Positions 35,387 to 43,878 of a DNA stretch of 64,000 nucleotides are shown here, piece by piece (within the stretch, counting starts at the first letter, position 1; every line of letters starts with the position of its first letter). The DNA is taken from positions 2,914,001 to 2,978,000 of the forward strand of contig OY782500.1 in NCBI GenBank assembly GCA_963677885.1, given 5' to 3'. The DNA comes from UBA1351 sp963677885 (GTDB taxonomy: Bacteria; Bacillota; Clostridia; Lachnospirales; Vallitaleaceae). A model generated the notes under the pieces. The model was not told the DNA's origin. It saw only the letters and a program-made list of their open reading frames with translations, and did not search any database. The translations under genes were made by a program, and so were the position numbers.

Positions 35387-36751
35387 ATGAGTCAATACAA
35401 TCTTACTGAAGGACCTATACCCCATCATATCAGGCAATTGGCGGTTCCTGCCAGTATAGGTATGTTTTTTAATACCATGTATAATGTGGTGGATACTTTT
35501 TATGCCGGTAGAATTTCAACTGAGGCTTTAGCCGGTATGACCATATCTTTTCCCATATTCTTTGTAATTTTGGGACTTAGTTCCGGCATTGGCAACGGAA
35601 CATCAGCCCTGGCTGCCATAGCCCTAGGCTCCAAAGATGACAAAACTTTTCATGGCTTGGCCTATAATGCAGTTCTACTCGGAATTATGGCCATTCTTCT
35701 TATAACCTTATCATCAGGAGTATTGATTCCTCTGCTCTTTTCCTTATCCGGAGCAAGTGGTCAGGCCTATGATCTTGGTGTTTCCTATACAAAAGTCATA
35801 TTCTACGGATCTGCTTTCTTCGTTACGAATTCTATCATAAACGGTCTTCTCAATGCCCAGGGAGACACCAAATCATATCGGAATTTTCTGATTATAGGCT
35901 TTATCTTAAATTTAATTCTTGATCCCCTCTTTATTTTTGGATGGTTTAATCTACCGAGACTGGGAACGGTTGGTGTTGCATTAGCGACTGTTATTATTCA
36001 GGGGATTGGCAGTGTGTATTTGAGTTTACGGCTTCACAAAAGTCATTATTTTAAATTGGAGGATTTCAGGAGATGCCGTCCATCAAAATCACTTATTCAT
36101 GACCTGATCAAACAGGGCCTTCCAGCAAGTTTGAATATAGCAACTATAGCTATCGGTATCTTTATCATCAATTTTTTTATCTTACGATTTGCTCCTGGAC
36201 CGGTCACGATTGCCGCTTATGGTGCATCCATGCGTATCGAACAGATTGCACTCCTGCCTGCTATCGGCCTGAATATTGCAGTTCTCACCATTACAGGACA
36301 AAATTACGGGGCAGGCAAGTATGACCGTATCTATGAAGTTAAGAAGATCAGTCTATATATAGGTATCACTATGATGTTTATAGCCGGTCTCGTTATTTAT
36401 CCTTTTGCTCCCATCTTTTTAAAATTCTTTAACTCAGAAGCTGATGTGATACAAGCAGGAACCACCTACTTAAGAATAGAGGCATTTGCTCTACCGACCT
36501 ATATCATCTTGAATGTTTTAACCTCTTTGCTGCAAGGGATTAAGAAGCCAAATTTTACTGTAGTCGTTGGATTGTATCGTCAGATTTTTATGCCTGTCAT
36601 TCTCTTTCAGGGTCTGGCCGGTATGCTGAATATGGGGATCAAAGGCATTTGGCTGAGTATAGTCGTGATAAACTGGAGTGCTGTCATTATGGCACTGGCC
36701 TATACTTTTTATAAGTTAAGAAAGGAACTGGGAACAAACCAGAATCATTAA
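35387..36751 (+). CDS. MATE family efflux transporter
   Basis: 454 residues with 12 predicted membrane segments. The N-terminal TEGPIPHHIRQLAVPASIGMFFNTMYNVVDTFYAGRIS is the classical MATE opening, and the second repeat begins at about residue 235 (LIKQGLPASLNIATIAIG). It exports drugs or metabolites in exchange for Na+ or H+. ATG 35387 has AAAGGAGG upstream; an in-frame TTG at 35333 would add a non-family extension. Specificity unknown. Confidence 0.93.
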   Translation: MSQYNLTEGPIPHHIRQLAVPASIGMFFNTMYNVVDTFYAGRISTEALAGMTISFPIFFVILGLSSGIGNGTSALAAIALGSKDDKTFHGLAYNAVLLGIMAILLITLSSGVLIPLLFSLSGASGQAYDLGVSYTKVIFYGSAFFVTNSIINGLLNAQGDTKSYRNFLIIGFILNLILDPLFIFGWFNLPRLGTVGVALATVIIQGIGSVYLSLRLHKSHYFKLEDFRRCRPSKSLIHDLIKQGLPASLNIATIAIGIFIINFFILRFAPGPVTIAAYGASMRIEQIALLPAIGLNIAVLTITGQNYGAGKYDRIYEVKKISLYIGITMMFIAGLVIYPFAPIFLKFFNSEADVIQAGTTYLRIEAFALPTYIILNVLTSLLQGIKKPNFTVVVGLYRQIFMPVILFQGLAGMLNMGIKGIWLSIVVINWSAVIMALAYTFYKLRKELGTNQNH

Positions 36752-36858
36752 CTATACTTAGGAACAAATGTGAACTATATTCATTGATGTAGTGAGCCGA
36801 ACATGGTATGATTAGAATAGTTATGATGTCATGACAGGAAAAGGATGTAGGTAAGAAC

Positions 36859-37971
36859 ATGTTAAGTACACGTTTGTATATCTATTTTTATGCTTTGTCT
36901 ATACTTTTTTTTATACTGGGGTATATCTACTGGGGAACTTCAAAAAAAACAGTGACCACAAAATTGTTTATGAATTCAATTTTCTGGAATATTGCTGTCT
37001 TGTTTTTTGAGGGTTTATCCTGGCCTCTTATGGCTTTTCAAGGTGAGTTGGCCGTCGCTATCAACTTCATTACCAATACAATTTTGTTTTGCATAAACCT
37101 TTTCCCTATGATCTCCTTATTCATATACTTCGATTATAGGGCTATTAACGATAAGGCAGTTAGAAAACGAAGGACCATTATCTATGCCTGTCCGGTCATA
37201 ATCATGTGGATTCTTACCTTGACCAATTATTGGACAGGATTTATGTTTAGAATCAGTGAAGACAATGTCTATAGCCGAGGTCCCGGTATGTATTATACAG
37301 TCATCATTGCCTTGCTTATTTTGATTATTTACAGCATTTCCATGATCCAGCATATGCATTCGATTGAGGGCCGACTCCTTGGTGTGTTATTGTCCTTCAG
37401 TATTATGCCGATTACCGGATCTATCCTTCAAGCCTTTATATATGGTATCCCTGCCATGTGGTCTATGTTTACCCTCCTTTCCCTTTTTATCTTTATTTTC
37501 GTAGAGCGGGAAGATATGATGCGGGACACTTTGACCAATCTGGTGACCAGGGGACAGTTCGAACAACGCCTCAAAAAGAAACTAAAGAAAGATAAACCTT
37601 TTACCCTTCTCATGGTAGATATGGATAAGTTCAAAAGGATTAATGATACTTATGGACATGAAGAAGGGGATAAGGTTCTAATTATTGTTGCCAGTATACT
37701 GGAACATTCCATTAAGCATATCGATATGGCCAGCAGGTATGGTGGCGATGAATTCATGCTTCTTCTGGAATCATCCAACCGGTCGGCTGATCAACATGTT
37801 ATGGAACGAATCAATAAAGCCTTGGATGACTTTAACACGAAGAATATTAAACCATATGAGATTCAATTAAGCATGGGGTCCTTCTTCATAGGAGAGCCTA
37901 AGAAAGCCCATTATTTGGAAGTGTTGGCTGAAGTTGATGAAAATATGTATAGAACAAAAAGAGCCAAATAA
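36859..37971 (+). CDS. Membrane-bound diguanylate cyclase
   Basis: 370 residues. Seven hydrophobic segments fill residues 1-205, resembling a 7TM/MASE-type input domain, followed by a GGDEF domain (about 215-370) with GGDEF intact (SRYGGDEFMLLL). Five residues before it is KHID, so the canonical RxxD product-inhibition site is missing. It should synthesise c-di-GMP in response to a membrane or extracellular cue. Third cyclase in the window. A terminator shared with the convergent regulator gene follows directly. Confidence 0.92.
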   Translation: MLSTRLYIYFYALSILFFILGYIYWGTSKKTVTTKLFMNSIFWNIAVLFFEGLSWPLMAFQGELAVAINFITNTILFCINLFPMISLFIYFDYRAINDKAVRKRRTIIYACPVIIMWILTLTNYWTGFMFRISEDNVYSRGPGMYYTVIIALLILIIYSISMIQHMHSIEGRLLGVLLSFSIMPITGSILQAFIYGIPAMWSMFTLLSLFIFIFVEREDMMRDTLTNLVTRGQFEQRLKKKLKKDKPFTLLMVDMDKFKRINDTYGHEEGDKVLIIVASILEHSIKHIDMASRYGGDEFMLLLESSNRSADQHVMERINKALDDFNTKNIKPYEIQLSMGSFFIGEPKKAHYLEVLAEVDENMYRTKRAK

Positions 37972-37973
37972 AC

Positions 37974-38005
37974 AAAGCAGATTCAGTGGATTGAATCTGC
38001 TTTTT
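37974..38005. terminator. Terminator between convergent cyclase and regulator genes
   Basis: A 12-bp stem AAAGCAGATTCA/TGAATCTGCTTT with T-run on the plus strand; probably serves both genes. Confidence 0.85.
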
Positions 38006-38013
38006 CAATTCCT

Positions 38014-39348
38014 CTATTTAGGGGAGTCCAGTTTGCTAATGAAGGTCATATCATAAAATTTCTTAGGGCGGCCGGGTTTATTGTCAATATTCTCATAATA
38101 GATGGTTGCCCCCTTGTTTTCTTCAATCTTCGTGAGAATTCTATTGGCACTACGAAGTGAAATCTTCAAATATTCTGCCAGTCCATCGGATGTAATGACC
38201 TTTGAGTTTCTCATATGGGTATAGGAGATTATCTTTTGAAGGTTAAGTGGATTGACATGTAAGTCCTTAGACATCCGGATTAATTGGGGAGTGGGCTGAA
38301 GGTCAAAAGTTTGAGATGCTTCGTTAAAAGGACCAATCAGCTTACCGTCGTAAGTGAGACAATAGGAGCCGTCACCTTTTTGCCTGCTGATTTTTAGGGA
38401 TTCATTGGCATTGGTACGGGCCTGGTAAGCGTTGTTGCCGGTTCCAAAGCCTAGAATAAGCTTGTATCCACTTTCTTTCTCCAGATACTTAAGTAAATTA
38501 TCCGAAGCATAATGATCGGTAATGTTATCCAAATCCTTCAGAAAAGTAAGAGCTTCTACATAGGTGCCTGTTTCCTGTAGGGTGAAATCATAGCCCTTAA
38601 GCTGGGCATATTCACGAAGCAGGCGTCTTATATGGGCTGAGCCGGCTATAGCAGCTTCAGAGCGGACTTCTACATTTGTATTTTTAGGAGTGACCATTAT
38701 ACTGGCTAGAATCCGGTCGTCATTTTTAGATTGAGAGATCCGGTGTATGATTCTCAGTGTGAAGTTGGTCATATAATCAAGGGTTGGATAGGCATAGATA
38801 TAAGGAATTTGATTTTCCTTGAAAAAGTCAATTTTGTTACCTAAACGGGTGATACTGAGTTTTATTTGTCCTGACTCATGGAGTTCTTTATGGTGTTTAA
38901 GGAGTAAGTCTTCTGCCTTAAGGGTGGAGTAGTTTTTATAGGGAATGTCAGTGAAATAGGGAAGTTCCTCCGGTCCCAGGATATCTTTGATGCCAAGATA
39001 GTTATTGTGTTCAATGGCGCAATCCACATAAATTTTTGAAAAATCATAATTTCTGTTTTCCAATAAAAGATCAAAAAAGATACCCTTCATATCAACACTG
39101 GATTCGTTGAAGTAATAACAAGGCTTAAGTGGAGAATCGATATGCTCCAGAAGATAGTAATACATAGCCCTTCCACTAAAAATAAAGGCATCAACCTTGC
39201 CTTCGTATGCCTTATAATTGGATATTATTCTATCATGATTGCTTCCGTCTAAATATATGATGTGACAGAAGTGGGAAAGTTCATGTTCAATTTTCTTAAA
39301 ATGATCTTTGATAAGAAGACTTGAGATTAAGCCAATGGTAATAGTCAT
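38014..39348 (-). CDS. Transcriptional regulator with GGDEF-like sensor and C-terminal HTH
   Basis: 444 residues. N-terminal ~150 residues look like an alpha/beta sensing domain. A middle segment (about 200-360) contains ILGFGTGNNAYQARTNANESL, recalling the GGDEF-like or YcaN-type domains of CdaR/PucR-like regulators (GxGxTxxEAxxNA). The C-terminus (about 375-430) is a winged helix (SDGLAEYLKISLRSANRILTKIEEN). It is divergent from the M20-membrane-protein operon, and a 19-bp inverted repeat with direct GTCCAA sub-repeats lies in that operon's leader, the likely binding site. I cannot name the family with certainty. Confidence 0.7.
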   Translation of the reverse strand: MTITIGLISSLLIKDHFKKIEHELSHFCHIIYLDGSNHDRIISNYKAYEGKVDAFIFSGRAMYYYLLEHIDSPLKPCYYFNESSVDMKGIFFDLLLENRNYDFSKIYVDCAIEHNNYLGIKDILGPEELPYFTDIPYKNYSTLKAEDLLLKHHKELHESGQIKLSITRLGNKIDFFKENQIPYIYAYPTLDYMTNFTLRIIHRISQSKNDDRILASIMVTPKNTNVEVRSEAAIAGSAHIRRLLREYAQLKGYDFTLQETGTYVEALTFLKDLDNITDHYASDNLLKYLEKESGYKLILGFGTGNNAYQARTNANESLKISRQKGDGSYCLTYDGKLIGPFNEASQTFDLQPTPQLIRMSKDLHVNPLNLQKIISYTHMRNSKVITSDGLAEYLKISLRSANRILTKIEENKGATIYYENIDNKPGRPKKFYDMTFISKLDSPK

Positions 39349-39430
39349 ATAGGTCCCTCTTTTCTAAATACATTTTACATTTTAATGTCTGAATATGCAA
39401 GATGTCATCTAGTCGTGGAAGGATAATCCA

Positions 39431-39459
39431 TTGACATTAACAAAGTGAAGTGATAAACT
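39431..39459 (+). promoter_or_regulatory. Promoter of M20 amidohydrolase operon
   Basis: TTGACA (39431-39436), a 17-base spacer, TAAACT (39454-39459). Confidence 0.7.
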
Positions 39460-39472
39460 AACACAATAAATA

Positions 39473-39524
39473 GTCCAATAATGTCCAAAAATATTTTTTT
39501 GATTGTTTTTGGACATTATTGGAC
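39473..39524. promoter_or_regulatory. 19-bp perfect inverted repeat in leader of M20 operon
   Basis: Left arm 39473-39491 and right arm 39506-39524 are perfect complements over 19 bases with a 14-base loop. Each arm holds two GTCCAA-type half-sites (GTCCAATAATGTCCAA). It starts about 13 bases past the -10 box, so a bound protein would block transcription, or the RNA would form a very stable hairpin. No T-run follows, so it is not a simple terminator. Confidence 0.8.
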
Positions 39525-39591
39525 GCATAACAAGAAGGCGAAGAAGACACTTGGGCAAATACACATGATTTGGAATAATGAAGGAGGAAGC

Positions 39592-40797
39592 ATGAAAAAC
39601 CTAATGATGGAAGCTGGAAGGCTTCAGGAAAAGATGGTCACTTACCGAAGACATATTCATGAAAATCCGGAGATCGGAATGGACACCGTCAATACTGCAG
39701 CGTATGTGAAAATGCAGTTGGAATCTATGGGATATGAGCCTAAGTTCATTGGAAGTTCAGGAGTTCTGGCTATTGCAGGAGGCAAGAAACCAGGCAAGGT
39801 CATCCTGTTAAGAGCGGATATGGATGCCTTGCCCATAAGAGAAGAAAGCGATGAACCTTTTAAGTGTGATAAGGACCTTATGCATGCCTGCGGTCATGAT
39901 TTGCATACAGCCATGTTGCTGGGGGCTGCTGAAATTTTAAAAGCACATGAGGATGATATTCAAGGTACCGTCAAATTGATGTTCCAACCGGCTGAAGAGA
40001 CCTTGGAAGGTGCAAAGGCAATGATAGATTTAGGCGTACTGGAAAATCCTAAAGTTGATAGTGCCATGATGGTCCATGTGGCGACCGGCTTTCCTGTTCC
40101 AACAGGTGCAGTCGTCGTTCCGGATAAAGAGGGGCCTTTTATGGCAGCATCAGATTGGTATGATATCAAGATTCAAGGCAAGGGTGGTCATGGAGCCATG
40201 CCTGAGACCACTGTCGATCCCCTTAACATTGCAGCCCATACCCATATAGCCCTCCAGGCGATTAATGCCAGAGAGGCTTCACGAACAGAACCCTTGGCGA
40301 TGACGATTGGTAAAATGCAGGGTGGTTCAACCAATAACGTTATTCCGGACAGTGCTGAGATGGCCGGGACCATACGAACTTTCTCAAAAGAAACCCAGGA
40401 CCTGGTTCACAAACGAGTTCAAGAAATTGCTGAGGGGACAGCCCAAACTTTTGGTGGGTCTGCTAAGGTTAATATCCGTATAGGTGTACCTGCTTTTATT
40501 GCCAACGGAAAAGTCAGTAAAAAAATTACTAAAGCCTTAAAGACAGTCTTACCTGAAAGGGCAGTCCTTCCACTTACGGCTATGATGCCAAGCGGTAAAG
40601 TGATGGGGTCAGAGGATTTTGCCTTTATATCCCAAGCAGTTCCATCAACACAAGTGACCATTGCAGCAGGAAACAGTCAAGAGGGCTATATCTATCCCAT
40701 GCACCATCCTAAAGTGATTTTTGATGAAAAGGCCCTGACCATTGGTGCAGCTGTTTATACATCAGCAGCCTTTGCTCTCTTAAAGGAGGATGAATAA
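39592..40797 (+). CDS. M20 family metallopeptidase / amidohydrolase
   Basis: 401 residues of the M20D amidohydrolase group (hippurate hydrolase, N-acyl-amino-acid hydrolase, IAA-amino-acid hydrolase). Motifs are RRHIHENPEIGMD, LLRADMDALPIREE, MHACGHDLHTAMLLGAAE (metal His and Asp), FQPAEET (catalytic Glu) and GSEDFA. ATG 39592 has GAAGGAGGAAGC upstream; an upstream in-frame ATG (39481) lies inside the inverted repeat and is not used. The stop overlaps the next start (TAATG). Probably cleaves an N-acylated or dipeptide substrate taken up by the membrane proteins encoded downstream. Confidence 0.92.
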   Translation: MKNLMMEAGRLQEKMVTYRRHIHENPEIGMDTVNTAAYVKMQLESMGYEPKFIGSSGVLAIAGGKKPGKVILLRADMDALPIREESDEPFKCDKDLMHACGHDLHTAMLLGAAEILKAHEDDIQGTVKLMFQPAEETLEGAKAMIDLGVLENPKVDSAMMVHVATGFPVPTGAVVVPDKEGPFMAASDWYDIKIQGKGGHGAMPETTVDPLNIAAHTHIALQAINAREASRTEPLAMTIGKMQGGSTNNVIPDSAEMAGTIRTFSKETQDLVHKRVQEIAEGTAQTFGGSAKVNIRIGVPAFIANGKVSKKITKALKTVLPERAVLPLTAMMPSGKVMGSEDFAFISQAVPSTQVTIAAGNSQEGYIYPMHHPKVIFDEKALTIGAAVYTSAAFALLKEDE

Positions 40798-41513
40798 TGA
40801 CCTATATGGAAGTCGCAAAAAGTAATCTTCTCTACATTATGGTAGGGATTGTTATCCTCTATGTTATCGGATTTGCCATTATCTTTGGTATGAGAAGTTA
40901 CAAAAGAGCCCTTGAGATTGGCTTTACAAAAAAACAAGTTGGAGAAGTTATCAAATCTTCTGCAGTCTTTACTATCGTCCCATCCCTTGCAATTGTTATC
41001 GGTCTTTTTTCTTTAGTAGGTCTCTTGGGAATTCCCTGGCCTTAGCTCCGTTTGTCTGTAATCGGATCGGTTTCCTATGAACTTATGGCAGCCGATACTG
41101 CATTGAAAACCCTTGGTGCAGACATAGCCACAGCCAGTGGTGAGAGCTTTGGAACCGTTATGTATGTTATGACCATTGGTATTATCACCGGTCTTATTAT
41201 GGTTATTTTCACCACAAAAAAAATCCAGGCCGGAACCATTAAACTTAAAAATAAAGATAAGAAGTGGGGAACAGTAGCCATGTCTACCTTTATGACAACT
41301 ATTGCTGTTGTGTTCCTGGTACCGATTATTCTTAAAGGTGGCGTTTACCTGCTGACCCTTTTGACAAGTGCAGTCATTAGTATTCTAATCAGCTTATTGG
41401 CTAGACATGAGAAATTGAACTGGTTACATAGTTTTACATTGGCCTTTTGCCTTCTGGGAGCTATGACATCATCAGTATTTTGGACCTGGTTAATGGAAAG
41501 GATAGGTGGTTAA
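40797..41513 (+). pseudogene. DUF5058-like membrane protein split by in-frame TAG
   Basis: The reading frame continues without shift across a single TAG at 41043-41045. Part 1 (82 residues) has two hydrophobic segments and ends GIPWP. Part 2 starts LRLSVIGSVSYELMAADTA and has about four more segments, ending at 41513. The two halves look like one ~238-residue DUF5058-type protein, and in my recollection relatives have Trp at this spot (PW-x-RLS). A TGG to TAG change would explain the break. Part 2 has only a TTG (41052) as a start, without a ribosome site. Alternatives are a sequencing error or stop-codon readthrough. Start coupled to the M20 gene. Confidence 0.75.
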
Positions 41514-41514
41514 G

Positions 41515-42234
41515 ATGACAACAGAAAAATATTTTGAAGGAACCCATAGACTTGGAAGAATTGGAGTTGCTCTGGCAGTCCTCCTGCTATTTGCAGTTCC
41601 GACAGTAGTATGTCTCTACTATGATATAATGCCTAGTCCTATGGATGTTATTACCAGTGTTGTACCTCTTTTAACCCTCTTTATTCCACTGGCTATTTCA
41701 GAAGTCTTTTCATATACACCCTTACTTGGAACTTCAACATACTTAACGTTTCTGACCGGAAATATCATGAATCTTAAATTACCTGCAGTTATTAATGCAG
41801 TTGAAATGACTGGGGTAGAAGAGGGAAGTGAAGCCTCAGACGTTATCAGTGGACTTGCAGTTGCTGTTTCATCAGTGGTCACCATGGTCATCATTGTTAT
41901 CGGTGTTCTTCTTTTGGTTCCCTTGCAACCGATTTTAGAATCAGAAAATGTACAGATTGCCTCCAAGTACATCGTTCCGTCTTTATTCGGTGCCCTTGGA
42001 CTAGGGATTCTTGTGGGAAAAGGTAATGGAGGTCACGTCATCAAAGGGAAACTTTATGCCGTGATCGTCCCGGTTATTCTTATGACCCTTGTTTTTTTCG
42101 CTATTGGAGCCCATTATACGGAGTCTTTATCCGGTGTTCTGATATTGATTAACCTTCCGATTATATACTTTACTTCCAAGTGGCTCTTTAAACGTGGGAA
42201 GATTCAGGTTATCAGTGTTGAAAAGGATGTTTAG
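41515..42234 (+). CDS. Conserved integral membrane protein of M20-DUF5058 operon
   Basis: 239 residues, about seven hydrophobic segments, no soluble domain. It begins two bases after the stop of the split gene; ATG 41515 is chosen over an in-frame GTG at 41506. The intact frame and tight spacing suggest that it and the DUF5058 protein form a two-subunit transporter supplying substrate to the M20 enzyme. No named family recognised. If the split partner is dead, this gene may have lost its function too. Confidence 0.75.
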   Translation: MTTEKYFEGTHRLGRIGVALAVLLLFAVPTVVCLYYDIMPSPMDVITSVVPLLTLFIPLAISEVFSYTPLLGTSTYLTFLTGNIMNLKLPAVINAVEMTGVEEGSEASDVISGLAVAVSSVVTMVIIVIGVLLLVPLQPILESENVQIASKYIVPSLFGALGLGILVGKGNGGHVIKGKLYAVIVPVILMTLVFFAIGAHYTESLSGVLILINLPIIYFTSKWLFKRGKIQVISVEKDV

Positions 42235-42282
42235 AAGATTGACGTGTCAATAACTTTTATCAAATATATATGTATGATTTCA

Positions 42283-42321
42283 TAGCACCTATTGATAGTG
42301 GTTATCAATAGGTGCTATAAT
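42283..42321 (+). promoter_or_regulatory. Promoter inside 15-bp palindrome, before DUF1761 gene
   Basis: TTGATA (42292-42297), an 18-base spacer, TATAAT (42316-42321). A perfect 15-bp inverted repeat, TAGCACCTATTGATA/TATCAATAGGTGCTA with a GTGGT loop (42283-42317), covers the -35 and whole spacer. A second palindrome ATTGACGTGTCAAT lies at 42238-42251. Looks like an operator blocking or twisting the promoter. Confidence 0.7.
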
Positions 42322-42357
42322 AGGTGTAACACTTTTATCCGAAAGGAGATAAAATAT

Positions 42358-42783
42358 ATGTTAGATCTAAGCATTTCTATATTATCCTTTATCCTTGTTG
42401 CGCTTGCAAATTTTTTCTTAAGTTGGCTTTATTACTCTCCTATAGCTCCCTGGTTTAAAACTTGGCAGATTATGGTTGGAGCGGACCCAAACAAGAAAGA
42501 AATGACCGAAGAAGATAAGAAAGCCATGCCCAGATTGATGGGTGGTGCCCTTGTTGCATCTCTCTTGTTTTCCTATGGTCTCCAGGTCTTTGTTCATAGC
42601 TCAGGTGCCAATGATTTTCTTTCAGGTGCCTTGGTTGGATTGATATTATGGTTGGGCTTTGTTGTAACCCACAGTTTGAATACCCAATTTGAGGGTAGAA
42701 AACCACTATTGCTCTTTATTAATAACGGTCTGTATTTTGTTGTTTATCTCGTCTTTGGGGGCTTGATTGCCATTATGGGTTGA
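42358..42783 (+). CDS. DUF1761 family membrane protein
   Basis: 141 residues with four hydrophobic segments. FLSWLYYSPIAPWFKTWQ near residue 20 and the rest of the layout match DUF1761 (small four-helix membrane proteins of unknown function). ATG 42358 has GAAAGGAGAT upstream; earlier in-frame codons fall within the promoter palindrome. It lies 61 bases before the YCII gene and probably shares its transcript, which ends in a terminator after that gene. Confidence 0.82.
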   Translation: MLDLSISILSFILVALANFFLSWLYYSPIAPWFKTWQIMVGADPNKKEMTEEDKKAMPRLMGGALVASLLFSYGLQVFVHSSGANDFLSGALVGLILWLGFVVTHSLNTQFEGRKPLLLFINNGLYFVVYLVFGGLIAIMG

Positions 42784-42844
42784 TGCTTGATATGTAAGAT
42801 CGTTGATCCTAAAAGTTGAGAAAATGCATGAATGGGAGGCACGT

Positions 42845-43201
42845 ATGTTATTTATGATTATTGTAAAAGCATCCACTAATTCAGAGGAAGGTAACCTCCC
42901 TTCGGAAGAATTGATGGATGCAATGACGCAATACAATAAGGAACTTGTAGCAGCAGGCGTCAGGGTTATGGCAAAGGGTCTTCACCCAAGTTCCAATGGA
43001 ATCAGGATTTTCTATGGGCAAGACCACAAAATATCCCATACCATTGAAGGTCCTTTTGAGGACCCACATGGTATTGTCGCCGGATTTATTCAGATTGACG
43101 TTGAGTCAAAAGAAGAAGCCTTAAAATGGGCAAGGAAAATGCCGGATCCTCAAGGATTTGGTCAAGGACAAATTGAATTGAGACAAATTTTTGAGCTTTA
43201 A
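42845..43201 (+). CDS. YCII-related (YciI-like) protein
   Basis: 118 residues of the dimeric alpha+beta-barrel YCII superfamily. The opening MLFMIIVKASTNSEEG, MTQYNKELVAAGVRVMAKGLHPSSNG and the closing IELRQIFEL are typical. ATG 42845 has GGGAGGCACGT upstream. YCII proteins of this type are often encoded beside ECF sigma factors; here an ECF sigma gene follows 137 bases later, beyond a terminator. Enzymatic activity is unproven for the family. Confidence 0.85.
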   Translation: MLFMIIVKASTNSEEGNLPSEELMDAMTQYNKELVAAGVRVMAKGLHPSSNGIRIFYGQDHKISHTIEGPFEDPHGIVAGFIQIDVESKEEALKWARKMPDPQGFGQGQIELRQIFEL

Positions 43202-43230
43202 CTGACTTCATAATTGAAGTCAGTTTTTTT
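43201..43230 (+). terminator. Terminator after YCII gene
   Basis: ACTGACTTCA/TGAAGTCAGT 10-bp stem with TAAT loop and seven T. Confidence 0.88.
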
Positions 43231-43249
43231 ACGCGAATAATGAAACTAT

Positions 43250-43280
43250 TTGACCCCAAGCTGCATCTTATATATATAAT
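43250..43280 (+). promoter_or_regulatory. Promoter of ECF sigma operon
   Basis: TTGACC (43250-43255) then TATATA at 17 bases or TATAAT at 19 bases (43275-43280). Confidence 0.55.
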
Positions 43281-43338
43281 AGAACTTGAAAACCAAATGA
43301 TTGCAATCGATAAGGCAAGAGGATTGAGGACCTAAACC

Positions 43339-43878
43339 ATGGAGAGTTTGACCCAGAGAAAAATTAAGAAAGCCATAAAAGGCAGCAAAAAAGCCTTTTC
43401 AGAATCTATATGGCCCCTTCGGATGGATGGATATCGAATGGCCTACTACTTCCTGAAAAATGAAGCAGATAGCCAGGATGCCCTGTCATCAGCTATTGAG
43501 AAAGCCTATAGGGCTATAGGAAAGTTAAAGGATCCAGGATCATTTAAAAGCTGGTTTCTAAATATTGTAGCCAATGAGGCCAAAATGATGATTCGAAAAG
43601 AAAGCAAGCTTGTATATATTGAAGACTACATCAGTGTAGAAATAATTGAACCCTCGGTTGAGGAAGATGCGATCCGGCGGATTGACTTGGACCGATTAAT
43701 GGATTCTCTGGAAGATGATGAACGAGTCATCCTGCTTCTTAAGGCAAGAGATCTCTATACTTTCTCAGAAATCAGTCACATGCTTGAATTGAATGAAAAT
43801 ACTGTTAAAAGCCAGTATTACCGGTCTATTGAGAAGCTAAGGACCCTAAGTAACATAGAGGAGAGAAACAATGGATAA
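43339..43878 (+). CDS. ECF-type RNA polymerase sigma factor
   Basis: 179 residues with sigma region 2 (about 35-95, AYYFLKNEADSQDALSSAIEKAYRAI, then FKSWFLNIVANEAK) and region 4 (about 118-172, LDRLMDSLEDDERVILLLKARDLYTFSEISHML then ENTVKSQYYRSIEKL). It overlaps the following membrane gene by 8 bases, the usual sigma/anti-sigma pairing. It recruits RNA polymerase to stress-type promoters; its regulon is unknown. Confidence 0.92.
   Translation: MESLTQRKIKKAIKGSKKAFSESIWPLRMDGYRMAYYFLKNEADSQDALSSAIEKAYRAIGKLKDPGSFKSWFLNIVANEAKMMIRKESKLVYIEDYISVEIIEPSVEEDAIRRIDLDRLMDSLEDDERVILLLKARDLYTFSEISHMLELNENTVKSQYYRSIEKLRTLSNIEERNNG

Noticed and set aside
39481..39591. N-terminal extension of the M20 protein from ATG 39481
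   Set aside because: The codons lie in the inverted repeat and encode no family sequence; ATG 39592 has a strong GGAGG site.
41043..41045. TAG read as pyrrolysine
   Set aside because: Pyrrolysine is known from methylamine methyltransferases, not this membrane family; many genes here end in TAG, and no pyl genes or such methyltransferases are present.
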